Part shown: piece after piece, positions 63,710 to 64,000 of the stretch
Numbering within the stretch: position 1 is the stretch's first letter
How the letters are laid out: the number at the start of each line of letters is the position of its first letter
From: Paenibacillus sp. FSL R5-0345
GTDB lineage: Bacteria; Bacillota; Bacilli; Paenibacillales; Paenibacillaceae
Length of the DNA: 64,000 bases
Assembly: GCF_000758585.1 (NCBI RefSeq)
Contig: NZ_CP009281.1
Span: forward strand, 5,270,001-5,334,000
Reading direction: 5' to 3'
Position numbers and translations under genes: made by a program
Notes under the pieces: generated by a model
Databases searched by the model: none
Told to the model about the DNA's origin: nothing
What the model saw: only the letters and a program-made list of their open reading frames with translations

Positions 63710-64000
63710 TTAGTATACATATCGGTATCTGATGATTCTATTTCTTCCCTCTTGTTTGGCCTGATATAACGCCTTGTCGCTTAGCTTGTACAACTTATTT
63801 ATCGAGATCTCCTGATCTGGCATGATCGTAATTACACCTATACTAACTGTGTACCCCTGGGGAATCTTATGAGTGGAAGCATTCATTACCGCCTCGCGAA
63901 GTGTCTCAGCTTTCTGGTCACAGCTTTGTTCATCTATTCCACAGAGTATGACTGCGAATTCCTCGCCCCCTAGTCTGCCAAACAAATCACCATTTCCGAG
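63710..64000 (-). CDS. GGDEF-domain protein, C-terminal part
   Basis: The last 96 residues or so of a second GGDEF protein; the rest lies beyond the right window edge. It includes GNGDLFGRLGGEEFAVILCG with an intact active-site loop, and the end KALYQAKQEGRNRIIRY. It is strikingly like the neighbouring GGDEF gene (for example GYTVSIGVITI against HYTISIGVITI), so the two look like a tandem duplication. It ends 36 bases before the start of that gene. The sensor part is not visible. Confidence 0.9.
   Translation of the reverse strand, partial: LGNGDLFGRLGGEEFAVILCGIDEQSCDQKAETLREAVMNASTHKIPQGYTVSIGVITIMPDQEISINKLYKLSDKALYQAKQEGRNRIIRYRYVY

Overview
The window looks like a chromosomal segment of an endospore-forming Gram-positive bacterium of the Paenibacillus type. 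The evidence is a sporulation and cell-shape gene block in the order known from Bacillus (spoIIB-like, maf, radC, mreBCD, minCD, spoIVFA/FB, rplU, prp, rpmA, spo0B, obg, pheB, pheA), a LysM spore-coat gene, Gram-positive ribosome binding sites, and several AraC-type regulators fused to large membrane sensors next to a lipoprotein/CUT1 sugar transporter. That last arrangement is typical of Paenibacillus. The genus is an inference from gene content and order.

Layout. 1-5500: amino-acid and redox metabolism, with a partial M19 dipeptidase coupled to an ornithine-cyclodeaminase-family gene, two aldo/keto reductases and fabV. 5540-27030: a carbohydrate-use region with a GH88 unsaturated glucuronyl hydrolase, a GH94 phosphorylase, a 1394-residue GH2 enzyme, a mutarotase-like protein, a lipoprotein-dependent ABC importer, an SGNH esterase, four AraC-type regulators and a GHL6-like glycosidase. 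It lies between a truncated tRNA-Lys(CTT) copy and the intact tRNA-Lys(CTT) gene. 27035-28035: nine tRNA genes on the minus strand. 28129-28656: a TmrB-like kinase. 28860-33940: a complete 16S-23S-5S rRNA operon on the minus strand, with processing stalks, promoter and terminator.

34426-36180: a SafA-like spore-coat protein with six 13-residue repeats. 36506-41076: the pheB-hom-thrB-pheA-ilvE amino-acid operon. 41235-45526: a four-gene membrane, zinc-ribbon and SPFH cluster that interrupts the usual obg-pheB neighbourhood. 45739-59697: obg, spo0B, rpmA, prp, rplU, rng, spoIVFB, spoIVFA, minD, minC, mreD, mreC, mreB, radC, maf, a DUF4321 gene and a spoIIB-like gene. 59913-64000: meso-diaminopimelate dehydrogenase, apparently starting at CTG, a glycosyltransferase and two tandem GGDEF genes, the second cut by the window edge.

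How the genes work together. In the carbohydrate region an extracellular lipoprotein and two permeases would import oligosaccharides. The GH88, GH2, GH94 and GHL6-like enzymes would then take them apart, and the AraC regulators would sense substrate. No polysaccharide lyase and no ATPase for the importer are present, so the region depends on genes elsewhere. Several short coding-like tails without a gene body (15394-15626 and about 22593-22660) suggest that enzymes were lost from it. The conserved half joins amino-acid synthesis, division-site selection, rod-shape control, sporulation signalling (Spo0B, SpoIVFA/FB) and ribosome assembly (Obg, L21, L27 and its protease Prp).
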